DNA of 64,000 bases from an uncultured Oscillospiraceae bacterium (GTDB taxonomy: Bacteria; Bacillota; Clostridia; Oscillospirales; Ruminococcaceae): assembly GCA_934466475.1 (NCBI GenBank), contig CAKSLI010000006.1, positions 30,068 to 94,067 on the forward strand, written 5' to 3'. Below are positions 6,962 to 15,500 of the stretch, in pieces. The notes beneath the pieces are model-generated. The model did not search any database. It saw only the letters and a program-made list of their open reading frames with translations, and was not told the DNA's origin. Made by a program: the position numbers and the translations under genes. Position 1 is the stretch's first letter. Every line of letters starts with the position of its first letter.

Positions 6962-8920
6962 ATGAACAAGAATATAAAAGCCGTATTGAAGCTGCCTCTT
7001 GTAGCTCTTGGACTGTCTTTCTTTGCAGGCTGCATTGCCGGCAGGGACGCTCCGCTGGCGCTGCTTGCAATGGCGCTCTCTTTTTTCGTGATATGCCTGA
7101 TCAGGAAGCGCTGGCGGCTCTGGTCGGCGGGGCTCCTGCTGGGGATGCTGTGCATTTCCGCATGGGAGGGCTTCTATGCGCAGCCGCTTCGCCAGCTTGA
7201 CGGCACGGAGCAGCGGCTTCAGTGTCACATTATGTCTCAGAGCTATTCTTCGGAGCGGTTCAGCGTTTCGAGGGCGTTATGCATTATTGACGGAAAGCCG
7301 GCGGTCATAACGCTCACCGGGCAGTATTCCGCCGAGCCAGGCTCGGATATCGAGGCGCTTGCGCTGATGTGCCCTGAGCAGCAGAGCAGCTTCAATTATG
7401 CGGACGGAGCGCTGCTGAGCGGCGAGGTCTCGGAGGTTTACAGCTCCACGGAGCCTCACGGGATATTCCGCTGGACGCATCTTATACGCAGGGCGGCGGA
7501 GTCCCGGCTGGACGTACTTGGCGGAGACGAAGCGGAGCTTGCGAAAGGGCTTCTGCTGGGCGACACATCAGGATTTTCGCTTAAGCTGCGGCGGGATATC
7601 AAATACAGCGGCGTGAACTATATGTGCGCGGTTTCCGGAGCGCACATCACGCTGTGCATTGCTGTGCTGACGGAGCTTTTCTGCCGTAAGCGCGGAAAGG
7701 CACAGGCATACATAGCGATAGTCTCGTCGCTTGCACTGGCGGTGCTGTTTGATTTTTCGCCGTCCGTCATGAGGGCGGGGCTTATGCTGATAATATGCCG
7801 CAGCGGAGTACTCCTGCGCAGACAGCCGGTCACGCTCAATTCGCTGTGTGCGGCGCTGCTGATGATGACCGTATTCACGCCGAACGCCGCATTTGATCCG
7901 GCGCTCCAGATGTCGGCGCTCGGAGTTTTCGGCGCCGGGGAGCTCGGTTCAGCGCTTAATCGTCTGCGGCATTACCACTGGGAGCACTTTTGGCTCCTCG
8001 CCAAACTAAAGAAAGCCGCGCTGATGTCGCTCGGGGCAATGGTTTGTATTGCTCCGGTGAGCATTTCGCTGTTTGGCGGTATATCTCTTGCGGAGGTTCC
8101 GGCTTCCGTGGCGCTGTCGCCGTTCTTTACGCTGGCGGTGCTTTTCGGAATAATGCTGCTGATAAGCGGAGTTCCGCTGATCGCGGTGTCGCTTAAATGG
8201 ACGCTGGTCTGCTTCACTGATATCCTCGGCTTTTTCGGGAATATTGACGGCGCATGGCGTGCTCTGGACTTTGAAGCTGCCGTAATACTGGCGTCCGCCG
8301 CGGCGGTACTGCTTATTATCGGCGCCTTTGTTCCTGATTACTCCAGTCTGGTGCTGGAGTGCGGCGGGTTATGCGCCGCGCTGCTGATTGCTGCGAGCTT
8401 CTGCCATGATTCCGGACGGAATTACACCGGGTTCGTTTCTGACGGAAAGAGCGGGGCAGCGGTCGTCTGCGAAGGGAATGAAGCGGCAGTGCTGATCTCC
8501 GGCAGCGGAAATATATCCCGGGAGCTTTTTGATGTGCTGACGGACGGCGGAATTACGCGGCTTCGGCTGATAAACGCTCCGCAGCTTGACCACAGCGGGC
8601 TTCTGGCGATGAAAGAGCTGACGGAGCTTTTCCCGGCGGATATTTTCCTGTGCCCGGAAGAGCAGCTGACCGAAGCGCAGAAACGGGTCTCCGCCGCTGA
8701 ATTCGGCATTGCAGAGGATATTCTGACCATAGGCGGCAGGAGCTACGCAATGCTGAAAGCCGGAGACGATACTCCCGCGGATATCGCGGTATACTATGGC
8801 TATAAGAAGAATACGCCCGCAACCGGAGCGGAGCTTCCGCTGTATGCCTCGGCATGGCAGGACGAGCTCCCGGAAAACGGCGTGAATATCTATGATAACA
8901 GCCTGCGGATAGTTCCATGA
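6962..8920 (+). CDS. comEC: ComEC/Rec2-family DNA uptake channel protein
   Basis: This 652-residue polytopic membrane protein has an N-terminal hydrophobic pair, an OB-like extracellular segment and the Competence domain with YSGVNYMCAVSGAHITL and VMRAGLMLIICRSG. It would form the channel for single-stranded DNA during transformation. The C-terminal third (about 490-650) resembles the metallo-beta-lactamase domain of ComEC, but the metal motif is degenerate: only PQLDHSGLL remains near residue 541. The protein is also shorter than typical full-length ComEC. The start has almost no Shine-Dalgarno sequence and follows a hairpin, so expression may be low. The gene interrupts the usual ybaB-recR pair. 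Confidence 0.88.
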   Translation: MNKNIKAVLKLPLVALGLSFFAGCIAGRDAPLALLAMALSFFVICLIRKRWRLWSAGLLLGMLCISAWEGFYAQPLRQLDGTEQRLQCHIMSQSYSSERFSVSRALCIIDGKPAVITLTGQYSAEPGSDIEALALMCPEQQSSFNYADGALLSGEVSEVYSSTEPHGIFRWTHLIRRAAESRLDVLGGDEAELAKGLLLGDTSGFSLKLRRDIKYSGVNYMCAVSGAHITLCIAVLTELFCRKRGKAQAYIAIVSSLALAVLFDFSPSVMRAGLMLIICRSGVLLRRQPVTLNSLCAALLMMTVFTPNAAFDPALQMSALGVFGAGELGSALNRLRHYHWEHFWLLAKLKKAALMSLGAMVCIAPVSISLFGGISLAEVPASVALSPFFTLAVLFGIMLLISGVPLIAVSLKWTLVCFTDILGFFGNIDGAWRALDFEAAVILASAAAVLLIIGAFVPDYSSLVLECGGLCAALLIAASFCHDSGRNYTGFVSDGKSGAAVVCEGNEAAVLISGSGNISRELFDVLTDGGITRLRLINAPQLDHSGLLAMKELTELFPADIFLCPEEQLTEAQKRVSAAEFGIAEDILTIGGRSYAMLKAGDDTPADIAVYYGYKKNTPATGAELPLYASAWQDELPENGVNIYDNSLRIVP

Positions 8921-8948
8921 GAACCGCCGCAGGCATAAGGAGAAAACA

Positions 8949-9545
8949 ATGTCTGAATTTATATCTGCGCCGCTGGCGCTTGCCGCCGAGCAGTTCGCGA
9001 AGCTCCCGGGTATCGGCATAAAGACCGCGCAGAGGCTCGCGTACTACATGCTGAACCTCCCGCCCCACGAGGTTGAGGAATTTGCGGAATCGCTGGTGCG
9101 CGCAAGGAACGGCGTGCAGCTCTGCCGCTGCTGCCAGAACTTCACCGACCGCGAGGTCTGCGAGATATGCGCGGACGACAGCCGTGACAAGGGCGTTATC
9201 TGCGTTGTGGAGTCGCCAAAGGATGTTTCTGCATTCGAGCGCTCAGGAGGCTACGAGGGCGTGTATCATGTCCTGCACGGGCTTTTGTCCCCAATGGACG
9301 GAGTTACCGCGGAGGACCTCAAGATAAAGGAGCTCATGGCAAGGCTCTCGGACGTCCGCGAGGTGATCATGGCGACTAACCCGACAGTAGAGGGCGAGGC
9401 TACCGCAGTGTACCTCAGCCGGCTCATCAAGCCAATGGGAATAAAGGTGTCCCGCCTGGCGTATGGTCTGCCCGCAGGCTCCGCGCTGGAATTTGCGGAC
9501 GATGTAACGCTGATGAAGGCGCTTGAAAACCGCAGCGAGCTGTGA
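8949..9545 (+). CDS. recR: Recombination protein RecR
   Basis: The 198-residue RecR has the N-terminal helix-hairpin-helix (KLPGIGIKTAQRLAYY), a zinc finger with C59, C62, C71 and C74, and a Toprim domain (VICVVESPKDVSAFE; ATNPTVEGEATAVYL). It acts with RecO/RecF to load RecA at gaps. A ribosome site AAGGAGAAAAC precedes the ATG. It is the last gene of the dnaX cluster. Confidence 0.97.
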   Translation: MSEFISAPLALAAEQFAKLPGIGIKTAQRLAYYMLNLPPHEVEEFAESLVRARNGVQLCRCCQNFTDREVCEICADDSRDKGVICVVESPKDVSAFERSGGYEGVYHVLHGLLSPMDGVTAEDLKIKELMARLSDVREVIMATNPTVEGEATAVYLSRLIKPMGIKVSRLAYGLPAGSALEFADDVTLMKALENRSEL

Positions 9546-9564
9546 TTTTCCGCTATCTCCCCCA

Positions 9565-9600
9565 AAACAAAAAGATCCCGCAGCTTTGAGGGCTGCGGGG
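9565..9600 (-). terminator. Terminator-like hairpin with T tract on the minus strand
   Basis: Stem CCCGCAGC/GCTGCGGG (9577-9584 with 9591-9598 approximately). The A-rich run lies on the left side, so the canonical terminator reads on the minus strand. On the plus strand it could still act as a 3' stabilising hairpin for recR. No minus-strand gene is obvious upstream of it. Confidence 0.5.
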
Positions 9601-9891
9601 AATAAGATATAACGTCCACACGAAAAAAGGAAGGAAAACGTGGGGACGTATGATGAAAACTCATCATAAAAAAGGGGAGGTAGGTTATTGGAATGCCGCG
9701 ATCCCGCGGCGCTTGTTCGGCGATGACCTGTATGTCATCTGCTGTGATTATATAATACACCACATCTATGAATTTAGCGTAATCGAAATGTGAAATAATG
9801 GTGAAAGATTAGGCTGACGATAAGCCCCCTTAGCGTGGCTTCCGGCGGTTGGATCAAAATAATTGCAGAACAAAGGAAAAGAGTATAGAAA
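9601..9891. other. Intergenic region rich in short palindromes, upstream of the MATE gene
   Basis: At least four short inverted repeats lie in a row: ACGTCC/GGACGT arms (about 9613-9649), ATGATGA/TCATCAT (9650-9667), GCCGCG/CGCGGC (9695-9710) and GATGAC/GTCATC (9722-9739). The A+T-rich TATATAAT at about 9748 could be a -10 box on either strand. The stretch 9794-9891 is the immediate leader of the MATE gene; I do not recognise a riboswitch in it. Confidence 0.4.
9650..9793 (+). CDS. Possible 47-residue small protein
   Basis: ATG at 9650 (second ATG at 9653) opens a 47-codon frame ending at TGA 9791-9793. A purine-rich GGGGA lies 4 bases upstream and AAGGAAGG further up. The product has a basic N-terminus (MMKTHHKKGEV) and a hydrophobic/aromatic second half with DDLYVICCDYIIHHIYEF. 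The frame spans several palindromes, so it may be fortuitous. No family is recognised. Confidence 0.22.
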   Translation: MMKTHHKKGEVGYWNAAIPRRLFGDDLYVICCDYIIHHIYEFSVIEM

Positions 9892-11292
9892 ATGAGCAAT
9901 ACCCCTGAAAACGCAAAGAGCGTCCGCTCTGAACTCCTCGGAAATGCGCCGGTCACCTCGCTTATGGTGAAATTCGCAGTGCCAAGCATCATAGCTATGC
10001 TGGTGGGAGCGCTGTATAACATCGTGGATCAGCTGTTTATAGGTCAGGCTGTCGGACCGCTGGGAAATGCGGCGACTAATATCGCGTTCCCGTTTTCGAC
10101 CTCCTGCCTGTCGCTGGCGCTTCTTTTCGGAATAGGCGGCGCAAGCTGCTTCAACCTGAATATGGGCCGCGGCGAGCGCGAGAAAGCACCCTACTTTGTG
10201 GGAAACGCAGCGGTTATGATGTTGTTGTGCGGAGTCCTGCTTATGGTGATAACCAAGCTGTTCCTGACTCCTCTGCTGAACCTGTTCGGCTCTCCGGCGG
10301 ACGTCCTTCCGCTGGCGCAGGAATACGTCAGGATAACCTCCTGGGGATTTCCGTTTATGATAATCACGACCGGCGGCGGGCACCTGATACGCGCTGACGG
10401 AAGCCCGCGCATGACCATGCTGTGCAATCTCCTCGGAGCTGTGATAAATACAGGGCTTGACGCGCTGTTCGTGCTTGGATTCCAGTGGGGAATGGCAGGG
10501 GCTGCTTACGCGACGATAATCGGGCAGATAATCTCCGGAACCGTTGCTATAATCTACCTGACGCGCTACAAGACTGTCCATGTGGGGCTGAAGCACCTGC
10601 GTATACGCTGGAAATACACCGGCAGGATAATGGCGATAGGCATGGCGAGCTGCATTAATCAGCTTGCGATGATGGTGGTTCAGATCGCAATGAACAATCT
10701 GCTGAAGCATTACGGCGCTCTTTCGGCCTACGGTGAGTCCATACCGATAGCGGTTTCCGGAATCGTGATGAAGGTAAACCAGATAACCTTTTCGATAGTC
10801 ATAGGGCTGGGACAGGGTGCGCAGCCGATAATCAGCTTCAACTACGGCGCCGAGAAGTTCGAACGTGTGCGTAAGGCGTTCCGTTCGGCGATAACCGTTG
10901 GAGCGGCAGTTGCAGTTGCGGCGTTCATACTGTTCCAGCTTTTCCCGCGGGAGATAATCGCGGCATTCGGAACAGGCTCTGATGAATATTTTGATTTCGG
11001 CGTGAAGTTCTTCCGGGTGTTCCTGTTTTTCACATGGCTGAACTGCCTCCAGCCGATAGCCTCGACTTTCTTCACCTCGATAGGAAAATCGGTCAAGGGC
11101 GCGTTCCTGTCGCTGACAAGGCAGATACTGTTCCTGCTTCCGCCGATGATAGTGCTTCCGCTGTTCATGGGTATCGACGGGATACTCTGGTCAGGACCTC
11201 TTGCAGACCTGCTTTCAGGAATCGCGTGCGTTATCATGCTGATAGTGGAATTCAGAATAATGCGCAGGCAGGAGAATGCGAAATCCGAATAG
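9892..11292 (+). CDS. MATE-family multidrug/cation antiporter (MepA-like)
   Basis: The 466-residue protein has 12 predicted membrane helices in two homologous halves, with the MATE signatures PSIIAMLVGALYNIVDQLFIG at the first helix and GLGQGAQPIISFNYGAE in the second half. It would export organic cations or drugs using a sodium or proton gradient. It is similar in size and start to MepA-type pumps. It appears monocistronic, with a weak AAAGGAAAAG ribosome site and a terminator shared with convergent metK. The substrate is not predictable. Confidence 0.93.
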   Translation: MSNTPENAKSVRSELLGNAPVTSLMVKFAVPSIIAMLVGALYNIVDQLFIGQAVGPLGNAATNIAFPFSTSCLSLALLFGIGGASCFNLNMGRGEREKAPYFVGNAAVMMLLCGVLLMVITKLFLTPLLNLFGSPADVLPLAQEYVRITSWGFPFMIITTGGGHLIRADGSPRMTMLCNLLGAVINTGLDALFVLGFQWGMAGAAYATIIGQIISGTVAIIYLTRYKTVHVGLKHLRIRWKYTGRIMAIGMASCINQLAMMVVQIAMNNLLKHYGALSAYGESIPIAVSGIVMKVNQITFSIVIGLGQGAQPIISFNYGAEKFERVRKAFRSAITVGAAVAVAAFILFQLFPREIIAAFGTGSDEYFDFGVKFFRVFLFFTWLNCLQPIASTFFTSIGKSVKGAFLSLTRQILFLLPPMIVLPLFMGIDGILWSGPLADLLSGIACVIMLIVEFRIMRRQENAKSE

Positions 11293-11317
11293 TATTACAG
11301 GCGCGGTATAATAAAAA

Positions 11318-11349
11318 CAGGGGCTGCATTGATTTGCAGCCCCTGCTTA
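11318..11349. terminator. Bidirectional terminator between MATE and metK
   Basis: Perfect 11-bp stem (11318-11328 with 11335-11345), flanked by A5 on the left and a T-rich right side, between convergent genes. Confidence 0.9.
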
Positions 11350-11361
11350 TATCCATAATAA

Positions 11362-12534
11362 TTACTTTACAGCAGCTCTGAGTTCATCTACCTTGTCAGT
11401 CTGCTCCCACTTTACGTTAAGATCCTCTCTGCCCATGTGGCCGTAAGCGGCAAGCGCCTTGTACTGGGGCTTTCTGAGGTCAAGCGCCTTGATTATCGCA
11501 GCAGGGCGGAAATCGAACACCTTTGCAACTGCGTCTGAGATAGCCTCATCGGAAACCTTGCCGGTGCCGAATGTATCAACAAAGATAGAAACGGGCTTTG
11601 CAACGCCGATAGCGTAAGCGACCTCGATCTCTGCCTTGTCGGCAAGACCTGCCGCAACTACGTTCTTGGCTGCATAGCGCGCCATGTAAGCCGCGGAGCG
11701 GTCTACCTTTGTCGGGTCCTTGCCGGAGAATGCTCCGCCGCCGTGACGGGAATATCCGCCGTAGGTGTCTACGATGATCTTTCTTCCGGTGAGTCCGCTG
11801 TCGCCCATAGGACCGCCGACAACGAAGCGTCCTGTCGGGTTGATGTAATATTTTGTCTCATCGTCAAGGAGCTCAGCGGGGATAGTGGGCCTTATCACCT
11901 TTTCAATGATGTCAGCGCGGATCTGCTCAAGAGTTGCGGAAGCCTTGTGCTGGGAAGATACTACAACGGTATCAACACGGGCGGGCTTGCCGTCAATGTA
12001 CTCTACTGTTACCTGAGTTTTTCCGTCAGGGAGCAGGTACGGTATAGTGCCGTCCTTGCGTACCTCGGTGAGCTTCTTGGCAAGCTTATGCGCGAGGCTT
12101 ATCGGCATCGGCATGAGCTCGGGAGTTTCCGTGCAGGCGTAGCCGAACATCATTCCCTGGTCGCCGGCGCCGGTGTCGTGCGCGTTTTCCTCTCTGCCCT
12201 CAAGCGCATTGTTTACGCCCATTGCGATATCCGGGGACTGCTTGTCGATAGTTGTGAATACAGCGCAGCTGTCGGCGTCAAAGCCGTACTCTGAGCTGGA
12301 GTAACCGATATCCTTGATCGTTTTGCGGACGATAGCCGGGATATCAACCTGTGCGGTGGTTGTGATCTCGCCCATTACAGTTACCATACCCGTAGTGGTG
12401 ATGGTCTCGCAGGCAACTCTGCCCATGGGATCCTGCTCCAGAATTGCGTCAAGGACTGCGTCGGAGATGTTGTCGCAGATCTTGTCAGGGTGACCCTCTG
12501 TTACGCTCTCAGAGGTGAAGAAGTATTTGCTCAT
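11362..12534 (-). CDS. metK: S-adenosylmethionine synthetase
   Basis: The 390-residue enzyme makes S-adenosylmethionine from methionine and ATP. Signatures are [14 protein letters not shown] at the N-terminus, [12 protein letters not shown], and [19 protein letters not shown]. Length and motifs are those of a full bacterial MetK. It is transcribed alone behind a SAM-I riboswitch and a consensus promoter, so expression should fall when SAM is plentiful. Confidence 0.98.
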   Translation of the reverse strand: MSKYFFTSESVTEGHPDKICDNISDAVLDAILEQDPMGRVACETITTTGMVTVMGEITTTAQVDIPAIVRKTIKDIGYSSSEYGFDADSCAVFTTIDKQSPDIAMGVNNALEGREENAHDTGAGDQGMMFGYACTETPELMPMPISLAHKLAKKLTEVRKDGTIPYLLPDGKTQVTVEYIDGKPARVDTVVVSSQHKASATLEQIRADIIEKVIRPTIPAELLDDETKYYINPTGRFVVGGPMGDSGLTGRKIIVDTYGGYSRHGGGAFSGKDPTKVDRSAAYMARYAAKNVVAAGLADKAEIEVAYAIGVAKPVSIFVDTFGTGKVSDEAISDAVAKVFDFRPAAIIKALDLRKPQYKALAAYGHMGREDLNVKWEQTDKVDELRAAVK

Positions 12535-12574
12535 TTCGTTTTTCCTTTCTCTATATGTCCCTTACTTCCAACAA

Positions 12575-12600
12575 ACAAAAAACTCACTCCAGGGAGTGAG
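12575..12600 (-). terminator. Riboswitch-controlled terminator before metK
   Basis: Stem CTCACTC/GAGTGAG (12583-12589 with 12594-12600) followed on the minus strand by a T-rich run. The 5' arm TCACTCC can instead pair with GGAGTGA immediately after the aptamer P1 helix (complement of 12613-12619), giving the antiterminator. Confidence 0.88.
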
Positions 12601-12617
12601 CCGAAGATCGTATCACT

Positions 12618-12761
12618 CCTCATCTTTCGGTCGGATAAACCGCCGCAGGAAGTAGCACCTTTTCCCTCCGTACTGCGTAAACGCAGACATCAACAGGAGA
12701 GGTTGCCGGGCTTCATAGGGACCAGTCCCCCGCAAAATGCACGAAGCCACTCTTGATAAGG
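12618..12761 (-). promoter_or_regulatory. SAM-I (S-box) riboswitch
   Basis: On the minus strand the aptamer contains the S-box hallmarks: CTTATCAAGAGTGG, GGGACTGGTCCCTATGAAGC, CCCGGCAACC, GGTGCTACTTCCTGC and the closing GATGAGG that pairs with CCTTATC in P1. It precedes metK, the textbook target. SAM binding should stabilise P1 and let the terminator form. Confidence 0.96.
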
Positions 12762-12777
12762 TTTTTTGTCGATATTT

Positions 12778-12806
12778 AGTATAGCATATACTAATTACTT
12801 TGTCAA
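12778..12806 (-). promoter_or_regulatory. Promoter of the metK riboswitch transcript
   Basis: On the minus strand TTGACA (12801-12806) and TATACT (12778-12783) with a 17-base spacer. Confidence 0.88.
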
Positions 12807-12845
12807 TACCTTAAGCGCCGTTTCACGAAAAATATTTTCTTCCTG

Positions 12846-12997
12846 AAAACCAGATAAAAACATCAAACCCCCGCGATTTTACCCGCGGGGGTCTGATGCT
12901 GGTTTGGTTGGTAATTATATGAAAAGGTGCGGTTAACATTTTAACGTAAAGCTCCGGTCTGTGTCCCGATTTGCTGTTCCCTTTGCTTTACGGTTAT
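12846..12997 (-). ncRNA. Candidate orphan small RNA
   Basis: On the minus strand a TATAAT box (12997-13002, weak -35) is followed by a hairpin with CGTAAAGC/GCTTTACG arms, a second small palindrome GTTAAAATGTTAAC, and a very strong terminator: a 15-base imperfect stem at about 12861-12899 followed by TTTTTATC. The terminator sits between the divergent metK and pyk transcripts and belongs to neither. No open frame of note lies inside. Existence and length (about 140-150 nt) are inferred only from these signals. Confidence 0.4.
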
Positions 12998-13116
12998 ATT
13001 ATAACCATACAACGTGAATTATATACGTTCGTAATGTGAAAAATAGATAAAAACGCGTGCACAAAACTGGTATATGTTACAAATTAAATCTTATCGTAAT
13101 TTTTACAAATGCTGTC

Positions 13117-13145
13117 TTGATTTATAAGGGAAAAAATGCTATAAT
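13117..13145 (+). promoter_or_regulatory. Promoter of the pyruvate kinase gene
   Basis: TTGATT (13117-13122), 17-base spacer, TATAAT (13140-13145), giving a short leader before the ATG at 13206. Confidence 0.85.
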
Positions 13146-13205
13146 AAATAGGAATAGCGTTCTGAGCTATCGCATCCACCAGACAAAAGAACGGAGTGTA
13201 CACCT

Positions 13206-14990
13206 ATGAGAAGAACAAAGATCGTATGCACACTGGGTCCTGCAACAAAGGACGATAAAATACTTCGCGCGCTGATTGACAGCGGAATGGACGTTGCCCG
13301 CCAGAATTTTTCACACGGCACGCATGAGAGCCACAAGGTAGACCACGACCGCGTTATCCGCATTGCAAAGGAAGCCGGGAAGCCCGTTGCCACCCTGCTC
13401 GACACCAAGGGACCGGAGGTAAGGCTCCGCAAGTTCAAGGGCGGAGTAAAGCCCGAGATACAGACCGGCGCTGTTTTCACCCTGACGACCCGCGAGGAGG
13501 AGGGAACAGCCGAGCGCGCTTCCATAAGCTATAAGGGACTGCCCGGAGATATCTCCGCAGGCACACGCATCCTCATTGACGACGGAAACATTGTGCTCCG
13601 CTGTAATGAGATAAAGGACAACGGAGACGGCACTTCCGATATCGTATGCTCCGTACTTAACGGCGGCGTGCTTTCTGACAACAAGGGCGTCAACGTTCCC
13701 GGCGTCAAGCTCTCCATGCCATACATCAGCAAGGTGGACGAAAGCGATATCCGCTTTGCGGCACAGGAGAACTTCGATTTCATCGCGGCGAGCTTCGTGA
13801 CCTGCGCGGACGATATCCTCGAGGTAAGGAAAATACTTGAGGAAGAGGGCAGACCCGATATCCGCATAATCGCGAAGATAGAAAGCGGAGACGGCGTGCG
13901 CAACATTGATTCTATCCTCCATGTTGCAGACGGAATCATGGTAGCCCGCGGCGATATGGGCGTTGAGATCCCGTTTGAGGAGATACCGCAGCTCCAGAAA
14001 ATGCTCATCAAGAAGGGCTACAACGCCAACAAGCAGGTCATCACGGCGACCCAGATGCTTGAATCCATGATAAAGAACCCCCGCCCGACCCGTGCTGAAA
14101 CAACTGACGTTGCAAACGCTATCTATGACGGCACCAGCGCGATCATGCTCTCCGGTGAAACTGCCGCGGGACTCCACCCGGTAGAGGCAGTACGCACGAT
14201 GGCGCTCATCGCTGAAACCACTGAAAAGGCGATCGACTACAAAAAGCGCTTCTACAAGCTGGAGAATCCCGATGTGGTGAATGTTTCCACCGCTATCTCC
14301 CATGCGACTGTTTCCGCCGCCATGGACCTTGGCGCTACCGCGATAATCACCGTTACCAAGACCGGAACCACTGCCCGCATGCTCTCCCGCTACCGCCCGG
14401 AGTGCCCGATAATCTCCTGCACGACCAGCGAGACCACGCTCCGCCAGATGGCGCTTTCCTGGGGCGTTATCCCGCTTATGGCAGAGGAGCGTATGACCTC
14501 CACTGACGACCTTATCCACCATGCGGTTCAGAAGGCTGTTGAAGCCGGTCTGCTCCACAACGGCGATCTGGTCGTAATTACTGCCGGAGTTCCGCTGGGC
14601 GTATCCGGAACAACTAACCTGATGAAGGTGCATATCGTTGGCGATGTTCTGGTTACCGGTCATGGGGCTACCTCCGGTACAGTGACGGCGACCGCCTGCG
14701 TATGCAAGGACGAGGCTGACGCCGCGAAGTACTTCAATTCCGGCGAGATCCTGGTTATCCCGCGCACCAGCAACGCGATACTTCCGCTGATGAAGACCGC
14801 GGCGGGCATAATCACCGAAGAGCGCGGAGACGACAGCCATGCGGCTATCGTTGGCATGACGCTGGATATCCCGGTTATCACGGGAGCTTCCAACGCGACC
14901 CAGATACTGCGCTCCGGCACAGCAGTCACCATTGACGCTGAAAAGGGCATAGTAACAAGCGGACGTCCCGCCGAAGAAGAGGATAAGTAA
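13206..14990 (+). CDS. pyk: Pyruvate kinase with C-terminal PEP-utilising domain
   Basis: The 594-residue enzyme converts PEP and ADP to pyruvate and ATP in glycolysis. Core signatures are RRTKIVCTLGPATKDD, IIAKIESGDGV and ATQMLESMIKNPRPTRAE. Like the Bacillus and clostridial enzymes it has an extra C-terminal domain (about 480-594) homologous to the phosphohistidine swivel of PEP-utilising enzymes, with ERGDDSHAAIVGM around H545. It has its own promoter, an ACGGAGTG ribosome site 10 bases before the ATG and its own terminator. Confidence 0.98.
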   Translation: MRRTKIVCTLGPATKDDKILRALIDSGMDVARQNFSHGTHESHKVDHDRVIRIAKEAGKPVATLLDTKGPEVRLRKFKGGVKPEIQTGAVFTLTTREEEGTAERASISYKGLPGDISAGTRILIDDGNIVLRCNEIKDNGDGTSDIVCSVLNGGVLSDNKGVNVPGVKLSMPYISKVDESDIRFAAQENFDFIAASFVTCADDILEVRKILEEEGRPDIRIIAKIESGDGVRNIDSILHVADGIMVARGDMGVEIPFEEIPQLQKMLIKKGYNANKQVITATQMLESMIKNPRPTRAETTDVANAIYDGTSAIMLSGETAAGLHPVEAVRTMALIAETTEKAIDYKKRFYKLENPDVVNVSTAISHATVSAAMDLGATAIITVTKTGTTARMLSRYRPECPIISCTTSETTLRQMALSWGVIPLMAEERMTSTDDLIHHAVQKAVEAGLLHNGDLVVITAGVPLGVSGTTNLMKVHIVGDVLVTGHGATSGTVTATACVCKDEADAAKYFNSGEILVIPRTSNAILPLMKTAAGIITEERGDDSHAAIVGMTLDIPVITGASNATQILRSGTAVTIDAEKGIVTSGRPAEEEDK

Positions 14991-14992
14991 CA

Positions 14993-15032
14993 AAACACCG
15001 CGCAGGTGGATTCAGCCTGCGCGGTGTTTTTC
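14993..15032 (+). terminator. Terminator of pyk
   Basis: GC-rich inverted repeat (AACACCGCGCAGG with CCTGCGCGGTGTT) followed by a T run, just after the pyk stop codon. Confidence 0.92.
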
Positions 15033-15040
15033 TCTGAAAA

Positions 15041-15074
15041 AAATCCCTGCGGCTCAAAACCGCAGGGATTTTTA
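15041..15074 (-). terminator. Terminator of the DUF4870-type gene
   Basis: Stem AAATCCCTGCGG (15041-15052) with CCGCAGGGATTT (15060-15071). The A run at 15035-15043 gives the T tract on the minus strand. It could also work on the plus strand. Confidence 0.85.
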
Positions 15075-15086
15075 TGTACCTTGAAA

Positions 15087-15353
15087 TTACTTGATGATTG
15101 TGATATTGCCGAGAAGGGGAACGCGGTTCTCCTGACCCTGGCAAGCGCCAACGAAAGCGATTATCCAGCATACGAACATGAATACGCTCCATGCCCAGCC
15201 AACGAACGGAATAGCGCTGAGCAGAGAGAACAGCACCAGAACCAGCGCCTGGTTGATGTGGAACTTAGCGCCTTCCTTATCGCCTGCCAGATAAGCTATG
15301 AGAAGTCCTATCCATGTAAGATAAGCAACGATACCTGTTGTTTTTGCGTCCAT
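15087..15353 (-). CDS. Small DUF4870-type membrane protein
   Basis: The 88-residue protein has three hydrophobic segments separated by short loops (GIVAYLTWIGLLIAYLAG, FHINQALVLVLFSLLSAIP, WAWSVFMFVCWIIAFVGA). The pattern with KFHINQALV after the first helix is that of DUF4870 / TMEM-like small integral membrane proteins of unknown function. The start at 15353 is chosen over an upstream ATG because AGGAGGTAA precedes it. It is monocistronic between pyk and hemZ. Confidence 0.8.
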   Translation of the reverse strand: MDAKTTGIVAYLTWIGLLIAYLAGDKEGAKFHINQALVLVLFSLLSAIPFVGWAWSVFMFVCWIIAFVGACQGQENRVPLLGNITIIK

Positions 15354-15500
15354 AAAAATTACCTCCTGAAATGTAAGCGCCCGTGCGTATGGCCGCCACA
15401 TGCCACCGCGTAGTTTTTCCAGCGCTTTAATATAATGATATAATAAAAATTAGCTTTTGTCAACAAAATATTGTATATATTTCAGGTACCTGAAAAGATT

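Noticed and set aside
9266..9763. Minus-strand frame of 165 codons covering the recR end and intergenic region.
   Set aside because: Mostly antisense to recR, low-complexity Ser/Arg composition and no ribosome site.
13311..14993. Long open frame of 560 codons antisense to pyruvate kinase.
   Set aside because: It is a mirror of biased pyk codons, has no ribosome site or recognisable domain, and pyk is certain.
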